Positions 55,820 through 64,000 of a stretch of DNA of 64,000 bases are shown piece by piece (position 1 is the stretch's first letter; each line of letters begins with the position of its first letter). A model generated the notes under the pieces. The model had not been told where the DNA came from. It did not search any database and worked only from the letters and a program-made list of their open reading frames with translations. Source of the stretch: Uranotaenia lowii (lineage: Eukaryota > Arthropoda > Insecta > Diptera > Culicidae); NCBI RefSeq assembly GCF_029784155.1, contig NC_073691.1, positions 131,440,714 through 131,504,713 on the forward strand. The letters are read 5' to 3'. A program made the position numbers and the translations under genes.

Positions 55820-55901
55820 CTATGTAAAACAAATAGTCAGATTGTTTAATAAGTCTTCTGTGAATAAGTATATTAAGAAGAATAAAAGTAAAAGTTCATA
55901 C
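55820..55901 (-). other. Candidate 82-bp spliceosomal intron inside the RNase H coding region
   Basis: On the minus strand the segment begins GTATGAAC and ends TTTTACATAG. It has a CTGAC branch-like motif about 20 nt before the AG and a pyrimidine-rich end (tatttgttttacatag). It is AT-rich, 82 bp long (not a multiple of three), and its removal joins two parts of a conserved RNase H domain in frame with no residue gained or lost relative to the family. Unspliced, the frame stops at 55873. The two frames overlap by about 20 nt, so ribosomal frameshifting is formally possible, but it would leave over 25 extra hydrophobic residues in the domain. Confidence 0.75.
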
Positions 55902-57447
55902 CGAGCAGGAAATACGAAAAATGCTCCACTGCCCACACGGCGGCCAATGCTTCTCTTTGATTTTGAGCATATTTCTTTTCAGTTTCCGTTAGGGCCTTGC
56001 TTGCAAAACTTATTATGCGAGGTGGTTTTTCGAGGGGCTCCTGCACCAGCACTGCTCCAAGTGCGTTTGGACTTGCATCTGTATAGAGAACTGTTGTGTC
56101 GGAGTGTGAAAAGAACCCCAAAGTTATTGTGCATTCGATAATTTTCCGTTTTACCGATTCGAATGCTTCGGTTTGTTCCGGGCCCCATTTCCAGGACCTG
56201 GTAGTTGCGACTGGCCACAACGCGCTGGTGATTTCCGAAAAATGGTCAATATACGGACTGATAAATGCCGCTAGCCCAAGAAAGCTCCGTAGTTCAGAAG
56301 ATGTTGACGGTTCTCGAAATTGACGGATGCTCTTGACTTTCTGTTCTTCGATGTGGAATCCCATTTGATCGATTTCGTGTCCGAGGAACTTAATGCGAGT
56401 TTTATCGTACTCACATTTTGCATAGTTTAATGATAGGTTGTTGTTTCTAAGAATCTCGGAGACTTGTGCGACTGTTTGGTGGAGTTTATCCAATGAGTGA
56501 GAAAATACCAGAATATCATCGATATATACTATTACATCGTCAATGTTTTCTAGTATTCTTGTCATTTCACGTTGAAAGATTTCTGGCGCACAGTTAACAC
56601 CAAACATAAGACGCCTGAAGCGGAACATGCCACACTCAGCTAAAAACGTTGTTAATTCTCTGGATTCTTTTGCCAATTCTAAGTGATAGAAAGCGTTTGT
56701 TAAATCGAGCTTGGTAAAGAATTGAGCTCCGTTTAGTTTGACTTTCATTTCTTCGATAAGAGGGAGGCGAAAATACTCCCTTTTTATAGCTTTATTTGGG
56801 GCCCGCATATTAACCACTAGCCGAAAATCGTTTTTTCCTTTAGCTACGGCCGACATTCCACTTATCCATTTTGGAGCTGTTAAAACTTTCTCGATAATTC
56901 CCTGTTGCTCCATTTCTTTAAGTCGGAGCCTAGCTCCGGATCTGTATGCCGCCGGAACATTATAATATGCATTTCTAACGGGGGGGATCGACTTATCGAT
57001 GCTGAACTTTACAAGGACTCCAGGCATTTTTGGAAATGGCTTAACTGAAACGTGGTTTTCACAAGCGAACACGTCTATTCCGACTTGGAGGAGTTTTAAG
57101 TCACTAGCAGTTTCTCTACTCAAAATGGAACGGTTACCAGCGGGTACCACCAGGAAGTTTCTTATGATGGGAGGTGATCTTGACCCAATAACTTCTATAG
57201 TTGTAGTGAACGCGTGCTCTACTTCCAACGGTTGATGAGCCGCATAGGCTCGTAGTGTGCATGATTTTTGATTTCCAGATTGTTTCATGATTAAATTTTG
57301 CAAATCGGGATTTGTTTTCATATGTTGCCAGTCTGCTCCCCCTATAATGTTAACGTCGGAGCCAGAATCTACTAGGAACTTTAAAACGGTTGACGCTCCA
57401 AGCCGACACGGAATAAGTACGTCTTCCAATGAAAGAGTGTGAATTTC
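55902..57447 (-). CDS. Gypsy pol: protease, reverse transcriptase and start of RNase H
   Basis: The segment encodes an aspartic protease (FLVDSGSDVNIIG, Asp of DSG), a linker, and a reverse transcriptase with VNMRAPNKAIKREYFRLPL, LDLTNAFYHLEL, LMFGVNCAPEIFQR, the YIDDILVFS active site and the FLGHEIDQMGF thumb. The first RNase H strands follow (YTDASPNALGAV, QREALAAVWAVEHF). There is no ATG in this frame upstream of the protease Asp, and a TAG stands at 57448-57450. It can therefore be translated only as a fusion with the upstream gag. The clade within Ty3/gypsy is not resolved; it resembles non-env insect lineages. Confidence 0.9.
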
Positions 57448-57631
57448 CTATGATCAAGGAAACCATACGCATCGAATGACGAGTAGTCAAAACGAGAAGG
57501 AGAGAAGTGAAAGAAACGTGAATGACTTGATGGTATATAAAAAAGGAAAATATTGGTCTTAGTTTTCTAGGGGATTTTATTTGATGAACTTTAATATTTA
57601 GAAATGAACGCGATAACAATTCTGTTTATAC
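57448..57631 (-). other. Candidate 184-bp intron between gag and pol
   Basis: On the minus strand it begins GTATAAAC directly after a gag Lys codon and ends ttccttgatcATAG. The last 80 nt are strikingly pyrimidine-rich (tttctttcacttctctccttctcg). A TTGAC branch-like motif lies about 40 nt from the end. The length is not a multiple of three. Removal joins gag to pol in phase 0 and bypasses the gag stop (57626-57628) and the TAG at 57448-57450. The gag and pol frames do not overlap, so simple frameshifting cannot connect them. Confidence 0.7.
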
Positions 57632-59047
57632 CTTTTCGTCATGTTCTACGTCTCCCTGGGATACGTTGAAGGACTGCCTTTCCGCCTTAGCGCTGTTCAC
57701 GTCCGTACGTTGGTTCTGGTACGATCGATTTTGGGTGCTGTTGCGCTGTTGGAAGCCTTCCCGGTTTCGGTCTTGGAATGGATGGTAACGGTTAGCCTTC
57801 TGCTGATTCGTTCTCGGATGTCCTCGGAAGTTGTTTCGATGTTGATTCTGATGGGAATCTTTCCTCTTTCTACGACAAGTTACCTCGATATGACCTTTTA
57901 TATCGCAGTAGTCACAGTATTCGTTTTTAGCTGGGCATGAGAACCCATTATGGGACAACTCGTTGCAGTTGGGGCAGCGGTTTCGTCGCCCTTTACCGTG
58001 TCTTGCTTTCGAACTCTGCCATTGACGTCTCTGATCGATTGCTGCAATTATTGGTCCTCTTGAGGTACCTTCCTGGGGATCTTCTCTATAAGATATTGTT
58101 TCGAGGGTATCTGGGACAGAGTGAGCTTCATATCGTGTCGCCTGTTGTATGATGGTAGTCAGATCAAGGTTTGATATTCTTGCCGACATTGCTAGTTTTT
58201 TATTAGTCATTCCAGCAATTAATTGGTTGCGCACTGCAAATGTTCTATCTGCTTCTGAAGATCCAAAATTGCAGAGTCTAATTTTGTCCATAAGACGCGC
58301 ATGGAATGTTACTGTCGTTTCTCCAGCAAGTTGCCTCATTTGACCAAATGAGGCATGCTCTGCTGCGGGATCCATCATTGATTTTAAATGATTATTTATG
58401 TTGTCGATTAAGGTAGTGTAACAATTTGGGTCGTCAAGTTTCGGTAACAAATGTGCTGCTCGGATAATACTCTGTAGTTCATCTCCTATCGAGAAGTATA
58501 ACAGTCTTGCTCGATAGGTTTGGTCGGAAATATTTCGTAGGGAGGAAGCTAATTCGAAATGCTCGACATATTTCGACCACATTTCCCACATGCGACTGGA
58601 TGGTACATTTTTCGGAAATGGTTGGATTGGTTCCCATTTAATGAAATTGTTTCCAGCATTCGAAACTGGCAATGATTTAGACAAATCCCAAGATTCTTGT
58701 CCGACCGAAATTTTGGTTTGAATTGGTATGGAGTGATCCTTAATGACCTGGACAAGGTTAGCCATTTCGGTTCGAAGGTGGGAGAGCATTGACGCGACTT
58801 GGTCGTTTTGCGATTGTTCGATGTGGTGTCGGGGGTAAGACAACTGGTTCATCGATTCGTTTGCACAGTAAGGCTTCTCGGATTCCCGGTTAGGCCTACA
58901 ATGCGTGTCAGTAGCTTGTTCCACTAGTGATTCCGATGATACACTCTCATTTTCGTCGCAATCGCTTTCAAAAGTTTCTCCTTCTTCCGACACTACTTCC
59001 TCTGTTGAAACGACTGGGTTTCTCACAAATTTTCCTGATTCTTCCAT
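57626..59047 (-). CDS. Gypsy gag (unspliced reading)
   Basis: The ATG at 59045-59047 (MEESGKF) opens a frame of about 473 codons. It has an acidic N-terminal region, a central helical region (PFPKNVPSSRMWEMWSKYVE; SIGDELQSIIR; FHARLMDKIRLCNFG) of retrotransposon capsid type, and two zinc knuckles near residues 370-400 (CPNCNELSHNGFSC; CDYCDIKGHIEVTC). A basic, Asn/Gln-rich tail follows. It binds and packages element RNA. The stop codon at 57626-57628 lies inside the candidate intron, so unspliced RNA would give Gag and spliced RNA Gag-Pol. Confidence 0.9.
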   Translation of the reverse strand: MEESGKFVRNPVVSTEEVVSEEGETFESDCDENESVSSESLVEQATDTHCRPNRESEKPYCANESMNQLSYPRHHIEQSQNDQVASMLSHLRTEMANLVQVIKDHSIPIQTKISVGQESWDLSKSLPVSNAGNNFIKWEPIQPFPKNVPSSRMWEMWSKYVEHFELASSLRNISDQTYRARLLYFSIGDELQSIIRAAHLLPKLDDPNCYTTLIDNINNHLKSMMDPAAEHASFGQMRQLAGETTVTFHARLMDKIRLCNFGSSEADRTFAVRNQLIAGMTNKKLAMSARISNLDLTTIIQQATRYEAHSVPDTLETISYREDPQEGTSRGPIIAAIDQRRQWQSSKARHGKGRRNRCPNCNELSHNGFSCPAKNEYCDYCDIKGHIEVTCRRKRKDSHQNQHRNNFRGHPRTNQQKANRYHPFQDRNREGFQQRNSTQNRSYQNQRTDVNSAKAERQSFNVSQGDVEHDEKV

Positions 59048-59222
59048 TTTGTATGCCGAAATCGCTTGTTCCAATGGAGATGGTCCGGATCTTGCACTTT
59101 TTTCTCTTCACTTCGTAGTTAAAACACGCACGCACTCAAAACTGTTGAAAAAAAAAAAGAAACTTCCACGTTGGACGGTTTTCTCCCGAAACAAAAAACA
59201 AAAGGTTCTCTTCAAAATTAAA

Positions 59223-59240
59223 AGCCTGCTTCGGTCGCCA
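59223..59240 (-). other. Primer-binding site of the gypsy element (TGGCGACCG type)
   Basis: One base after the 5' LTR the minus strand reads TGGCGACCGAAGCAGG. The first nine bases agree with the tRNA-Arg complement found at 63453 and 10695. The remaining bases differ, so another isoacceptor may be the primer. Confidence 0.7.
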
Positions 59241-59241
59241 T

Positions 59242-59484
59242 TGTGGCTCCTCTGGTAAGCGCCAACTCGGGAGAAAACCGCCCAGCGTGTCCACGCACAC
59301 ACCTGCTCGCCTGCACGTCCAACGGAGAAATGGACGATTCTTTGCCTCGTCGCATTCGGCTCGATGACGGTTTGCTGTGGCGGCGCCGACGGCTGCGTCG
59401 GCGACGCAGTGTTGCCCGATTGACAGGCGAAGTCAAATCGGCTACACGCTCAGATCGGCTACACGCTCAGATCGGAATACCACA
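59242..59484 (-). repeat. 5' LTR of the gypsy element
   Basis: It appears identical to 53816-54058. It provides the promoter for the minus-strand transcript. Confidence 0.95.
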
Positions 59485-59489
59485 GAAAA

Positions 59490-60332
59490 TATGTTTTTAT
59501 CTTGACATAAAACAATTTACTTGTTAAACCTGTCAGTATTTTGAAGGATTATATTATCTTAAATTAAACGAATTGTCTAGAACTATAGGAATTAAATTTT
59601 AACTGTTTGTGTATTCAATTTCAACAAATATTGCGTTGTTAATAAAAACACAGAGTTTTGAACAAATTTCGTCAAAGTTACAGTTTGCATTCTTGATTCT
59701 AGATTTTTTTTTACAGATTTGATGAATTTTCATTAATGGAATTTAAATGCCACTGGGATAGGCTTTTTTAAGCTAATTCATGTAAATCTTATGACTACAG
59801 TAATGTAAATTGCCTGTTTTCAAGTAAAATGACTCATGTTATCGATGTTCGACATGATTTATCTATGAAATTTTTGAAATAACATTACAGGTAATCGTCA
59901 CAATATTTTTGGGTCGAATCACAGCATTACGAATATTGTTTTTGACGAGAATTCAGAATTTTTGTTGGAGGCTTAGATGCTTAGTCAAGTCGATAAGAAA
60001 TCTGAAATCGTGCTGAGCATGTTCGTGTTAAACTTTATCTTTGCTTGAAACAAAAAAAAATTATTTCACTAACGGACTTCGAAATGCTTGTGATCATCTG
60101 TAGCCTTACGAGTTTTTGTTTTCCCTTCCGATCCGTTTCATGGATTTTAATTTGAAAGTGGTAGTTAAATAGGGTCAGTGCTCCTATTTTGGACCTAGAG
60201 CCTACTTTAGTCCAAAAATGCCGAAAATTGTATGTAGGTATTTTATTTTGCTGGGATAGAATAAAGTGATTCCTATGCACACAATGAACTCCTATTCTTT
60301 CTGAATCCTACTATACTGTTTTTTTGACATAA
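59490..60332. other. AT-rich DNA without recognised features
   Basis: No credible ORF was found. Near 60178 the motif gctcctattttggacc has a loose inverted partner near 61240-61256, which might mark an outer, decayed TIR element around the MITE at 60333-61025. Confidence 0.35.
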
Positions 60333-61025
60333 AGGGGGGAGTAGAGTCTAACGGGTAAAAAAAACACCATTTTCACGAATTTTTTTAGAGCTATCGTTCA
60401 AACAAATGTATTCAAATTTTTTGCATTATACAAAGCATTGTTAAAAGAACATTTAGTAATTTTTTCGTAGAAAAATATTGAAAAAATGAGCCGGTGACGG
60501 AGCACTTTCGAGGATGCCTTTTAGAAAACAGGATATGCGGTAGACACTGTATCTCAGCACAAAATCATCTGTTTTTCTGGACCCCAACGATATTATTTAA
60601 CTTTAAAAAAATTTAAGCAATTTTTGTGGCTGGTTGAAGCAAAAACTACGATTTTTCACGATAACATCCACCATTTTTTATCTGTAAAATCTCTCCAAAG
60701 TAAAAAAAAAAGAAAATCGTTGGGGTTTGGTATTTTCTATGTATAAAATATGTTCCAAATTTGAGAATCGGTGAAGTAGTTTTAAAATGACGATGTCCAC
60801 TGACTTTAAAAATGTACTTTCGGGAAAAACGCGTTTGAAGTTTCTGCTCTCCCTCTCTTGCAGTATTAGATAAGAGGAGATAAAGGCCTATAATTTCTAC
60901 AGTTTTGCTTCGATTGACTTGAAAATTTCACACAACATTCTTGAAATGTTTTACAATAAGAAAATAAGAAAATAAAAAAAATTAAAAAATCGATTTTTTG
61001 AAAGTGTTAGACCCTACTCCCCCCT
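60333..61025. mobile_element. MITE with AGGGGGGAGTAGRGTCTAAC termini
   Basis: The left end AGGGGGGAGTAGAGTCTAAC is the inverted complement of the right end GTTAGACCCTACTCCCCCCT with one difference. It is 693 bp, AT-rich and non-coding. No clear target duplication was found. Confidence 0.7.
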
Positions 61026-62335
61026 AGGTCCTTCTCATAAAATTTTCAACGTTTTTAAAAATGTACCTCCTCATTAGTGGTAAATCAGACAGGTCGACTA
61101 TTGGGACACGTATTGAGAAATTAGAGTGTTCAAACCAAAGTTTAAGGAAAATTACTTTCACTGTGAAGAATATTAACCATATTACCTACTTTTCCTGAAA
61201 TTCATGAAAATCTATGGAAAACTCGGAAAATTTTCCAAGGGCCCAAATATAGGAAGCTTTTGACTTTGGTGTTCGATTTTTAGACCTTAAATCACCATAA
61301 CTTTGTTTCAATTCCAACAAAGGTGCGAATTTTTCAGTAGGGCATATTTCAGAATAATGAAATATTGAATATTTCTAACATTTTTTGCCAGTAAAGTAAA
61401 CACAAACAAGTTTCAGATATTGTTTTGCTTCTAGAGCTGACGAAGAAAGAAAGTGTTTGTGATATTCATAACAAAAATTTTAGTTTTTTTAAATGTTAAA
61501 AAGCTGTAGTGATAATTAACTTGTGAACCACCGTTAATCCATATTAATCCACACCTAACATAAACAAACCATCATAAAGGCCAACTGCCTCAAAATGCAT
61601 AATAATTAAAATAGGAAAGTATTCAATCCCAACCATATGTGACACTACAATACCTCACACCCATAAGCGCTCTTTCCTTCCTTTCCTTTCCACCCGCGTG
61701 TTGTCATACAAAAGTACACTCGATAGAGTGGCATCAAATTGCACAGCCCAATAAGTTCAATAATCCACCAAATTCTGACACAGCAGTAAATAACTTTACC
61801 TATGAGCACTCCAGGCGTCTCGCTCACCCGTATGTAAACCATAGATTAAGAATGATTGTAAAACTCTATATAAATGAATAACTGTTACGAATAAAACTCA
61901 ATCTTTGACTGGAAGTTGAATCTGGCAGTTTTTCGGTCTGAACCGGTAAATCTTTACCCTAGTTCGGTCACCGATAAATTTAATAGAGAAAGCCTTCTCC
62001 AGCTCAAAGGCACGGCATCCAACACAAAGCTGTAATACTTTTTTATGATAATAAGGCCGGAACAAATTTCAAATCCTTCTTTTGTCACTCGGAGTAGAAG
62101 CATCGCGAGGGGGGTAATAAAAAATAATGCGAAAAACAAATAAATTGGAATAAATTGCACAAAAGGTTGTATGAAACCAAATTGTATACAATATCATTGC
62201 ACAAAACCTATAAATCAAGTAATTGTTTATCGTTGTTTGGTTTTGATCACCGCACTTTTCTATGGTTTTCTTTGATTGATAATTTTTCGGTGATTTATTT
62301 AGGACGAAATTAAAACTGCTGTTTTTTTTACGTTT
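61026..62335. other. AT-rich DNA without recognised features
   Basis: A frame at 61639-61881 has no recognised domain. No repeat boundaries were detected. Confidence 0.4.
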
Positions 62336-63330
62336 CGGCCTACTGAGCTTCAATATCAAGCCAAAGTCTTTGAGAGCATGGTTCACTCGGTGCTCTATAA
62401 CGCCACTCGTCACTTGATCTCTGACTATCAACACGGATTCGTTAGGAAGCGATCCACAGTGTCAAACCTGATGTGTTACACCAACTTCCTATCAACCGAA
62501 ATCGAGAAGCGTCGACAAGTGGATGCAGTCTACTTTGACTTTAGTAAGGCTTTCGACAAAGTTCCTCATAGACTCGCCATTGAAAAGCTGGTTCACATGG
62601 GTCTTCCCCCTTGGATGACCGAATGGCTTCAATCGTATTTAACCGATCGAAGAGCGTTTGTCTAGATCAATACATCACGTTCGCGTATTTTTTATTTGAC
62701 CTCAGGTGTCCCGCAAGGCAGTATTCTAGGCCCTTTGATTTTTGTTCTTTTTGTGAACGATCTGGCTTTCCGTTTGAAATCCTGTATGCTGCTATATGCT
62801 GATGATCTTAAGATCTACAAAATAATCTCATCGGTTCTAGATTGCCACGCTCTTCAATCTGACATTGACGAGCTTCTCCTGTGGTGCTTGGAAAATGGGA
62901 TGCAGTTGAACATAAAAAAATGCAAGTCCATAACTTTTAGTCGCCGTCAGTCCAATGTCTGTTTCGAGTACAGTATCAACGGTACCAGCATCGAACAAGT
63001 CAGCTCCATGAACGATCTGGGCGTCATCGTAGATAAAAAACTAACGTTCAGCGACCATATCAGTGCCATCACAGCGAAGGCTTTCTCTGTTCTTGGATTC
63101 GTGAGGCGCAATTCACAATCCTTTCAGGATGTATACACTCTTAAAGCTGTGTACTGTTCCTTGGTGAGAAGTGTATTGGAGTACGCCGCTTGCGTGTGGG
63201 CTCCTTACCATACATCTTGGAGTCTTCGAATCGAAAGGGTGCAGCGATCATTCATTCGTTACGCTCTTAGGTCACTTCCGTGGAACGACCCCATCAATCT
63301 TCCGGATTATGAGAATCGGTGCGTGTTGAT
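62336..63330 (+). pseudogene. CR1/jockey-group reverse transcriptase, truncated at both ends
   Basis: One frame carries RT motifs from AKVFESMVHSVLYN through YQHGFVRKRSTVSN, VDAVYFDFSKAFDKVPH and WLQSYLTDRR to a single TAG at 62663-62665. It resumes in the same frame with TSGVPQGSILGPLIFVLFVNDL, the active site YADDLKIYK, thumb and C-terminal blocks, up to NLPDYENRCVL at 63330. There an LTR element begins and cuts off the remainder. The 5' part (endonuclease) is missing. It is closely related in motif content to 49766-50743 and 46860-48440. Confidence 0.85.
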
Positions 63331-63449
63331 TGTGGTATCCTGACGTAAGAGATAAACAGCAAGAGTAAAGAGAACATAAAAAGCGAGCATAGACGAGAGC
63401 AGAGGCTCAGTCTAGATAGAACCGGCTAGCAGTTCAGATGGGAACATCA
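63331..63449 (+). repeat. Probable 5' LTR (about 119 bp)
   Basis: It starts TGTGGTATCC and ends GGGAACATCA immediately upstream of the primer-binding site. It is unusually short for a gypsy-group LTR. No second copy is in the window. Confidence 0.6.
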
Positions 63450-63452
63450 TAT

Positions 63453-63470
63453 TGGCGACCGTGACAGGAC
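63453..63470 (+). other. tRNA-Arg primer-binding site
   Basis: TGGCGACCGTGACAGGAC is an 18-base complement of the 3' end of an insect tRNA-Arg including CCA, by recall of the Drosophila tRNA-Arg(UCG) sequence. It is the best-preserved of three PBS-type sites in the window. Confidence 0.8.
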
Positions 63471-63794
63471 CACTGCCCCTCTCGAAGAAAGAGAAGTCTT
63501 GATCCGATTAGCTGTGCGAGAGTCGTTGCGAAGGTGCTGCGGAAAGTTGGAGAGGCGTTACGGGACGTTTTTATTAAGTGTTTGAGAGCCGTTGCGTAAG
63601 GTTCTCCGAGAGGTTCGAGAGGCGCTGCGTAAGTTGCAAGAAGTGTGAGGAGTGGGGACGCAATATAAGAGTTGTTGCGCGATATAATGACAGGAACTGC
63701 GGGATGGCGTGCAGCACGTGAGTGATGTGTGAGCAAGGGGGTGTGCTAGATTTAGTGGTGCGCAAAATGTTCTACAGTGAATATGCAAGAAAGA

Positions 63795-64000
63795 AATGAG
63801 AACACTAGTCCGGGTTAGGCCCAAGGCAGTGTTATTATTTGCAGTCGGGGTTAGCCCAAGGCGCAGATAGTTGAAACTATAACACTAGTCTGAGTTGAGC
63901 TCAAGGTAGTGTAGATTTGTAGAAATTTGCAGTCGGGAATGGCCCATGGCGCAAATTAATGGAACGAAACACTAGTCCGAGTTAAGCTCAAGGCAGTGTT
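63795..64000 (+). repeat. Tandem array of two alternating hairpin motifs in the LTR element leader
   Basis: Motif A (ACACTAGTCCGRGTTARGCY..AAGGCAGTGT) occurs at about 63803-63833, 63880-63910 and 63969-64000. Motif B (TTTGCAGTCGGG...GCCCA.GGCGCA) occurs at about 63838-63866 and 63925-63955. Each can fold: ACACTA with TAGTGT for A, TTTGC with GCAAA for B. The A-to-A spacing is roughly 77-89 bp and the array continues beyond the window edge. Confidence 0.65.

Larger units (their letters stand above)
53816..59484 (-). mobile_element. Complete Ty3/gypsy LTR retrotransposon, recent insertion
   Basis: A 5669-bp element is bounded by identical 243-bp LTRs (53816-54058, 59242-59484; TG...CA) and a 5-bp target duplication gaaaa (53811-53815, 59485-59489). 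On the minus strand the order is LTR, tRNA-primed PBS, gag, protease, RT, RNase H, integrase, purine tract, LTR. No env-like frame follows integrase. The frame is interrupted at 57448-57631 and 55820-55901 by intron-like segments, and by one nonsense codon at 55647-55649. LTR identity places the insertion as very recent. Confidence 0.95.
63331..64000 (+). mobile_element. 5' end of an LTR retrotransposon inserted in the CR1-type RT
   Basis: The RT frame stops abruptly at TGTGGTATCC. A short LTR-like stretch (63331-63449, TG...CA) is followed after three bases by a tRNA-Arg primer-binding site. The element is on the plus strand and continues past the window edge; its coding part and second LTR are not visible, so the LTR right boundary is inferred from the PBS position. 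Confidence 0.75.

Noticed and set aside
60178..61256. Outer terminal inverted repeat around the 60333-61025 MITE
   Set aside because: The match gctcctattttggacc versus its loose complement near 61240-61256 is short and imperfect; no target duplication was seen.

Overview
The window is a stretch of insect nuclear DNA that is mostly transposable elements. The most likely source is a mosquito (Culicidae, probably a large culicine genome such as Aedes or a relative). The reasons are a DD37E-type Tc1/mariner transposase, a Juan-like jockey element, R1-, RTE-, CR1- and I/LOA-type non-LTR elements, short-LTR retrotransposons primed by a tRNA-Arg-like site, many foldback MITEs, AT-rich intergenic DNA, and very low density of host exons. 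The species is not provable from the sequence. Only one host protein gene is recognisable: the first coding exon of an amino-acid transporter (AAAP/SLC36-like) at 4404-5505 on the minus strand. Two GC-richer tracts (about 20100-21330 and 29040-32046) look like promoter or 5' UTR exons of an unidentified plus-strand gene.

Layout. 1-3384: two R1-clade fragments head to head, with related 3' repeats. 4404-5505: transporter exon. 6065-about 19460: a decayed minus-strand jockey element interrupted by (a) a non-coding LTR element (8041-10874, TSD gaaag) and (b) an RTE element with an intact ORF (12189-19261, 20-bp TSD over the jockey ORF1 start). The 5' UTR of that RTE carries a foldback element (15565-19213), which itself carries a CR1-type retroposon (15883-18528). 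21704-22466: second RTE copy, truncated. 22762-23703: TTAA-flanked MITE. 24678-28240: a second, decayed RTE family member with an unidentified 1.1-kb insert. 32765-33941: foldback MITE with tRNA-like promoters. 33942-35348: RNase H end of a non-LTR element. 36347-37270, 39404-43375 and 43494-44079: TIR elements. 46000-50743: decayed RTE and CR1-type relics. 51374-52559: dead DD37E mariner. 53816-59484: a complete, recently inserted Ty3/gypsy element on the minus strand. 60333-61025: MITE. 62336-63330: CR1-type RT, cut by a new LTR element whose LTR, primer-binding site and hairpin-rich leader run from 63331 to the window end.

The strongest unusual signal is in the gypsy element. Its two LTRs are identical by eye (243 bp) and it has a 5-bp TSD, so it is young. 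Its gag-pol reading frame is broken twice, each time by a segment with spliceosomal GT...AG borders whose removal keeps the frame: 57448-57631 between gag and protease, and 55820-55901 inside RNase H. This suggests splicing-dependent Gag-Pol expression while unspliced RNA serves as Gag message and genome. Other points of interest are a conserved 5' UTR shared by two divergent RTE families (ribozyme candidate), tRNA-like promoters inside foldback arms, a triplicated CRE-like palindrome, and a periodic hairpin array in the leader of the LTR element at the right edge.
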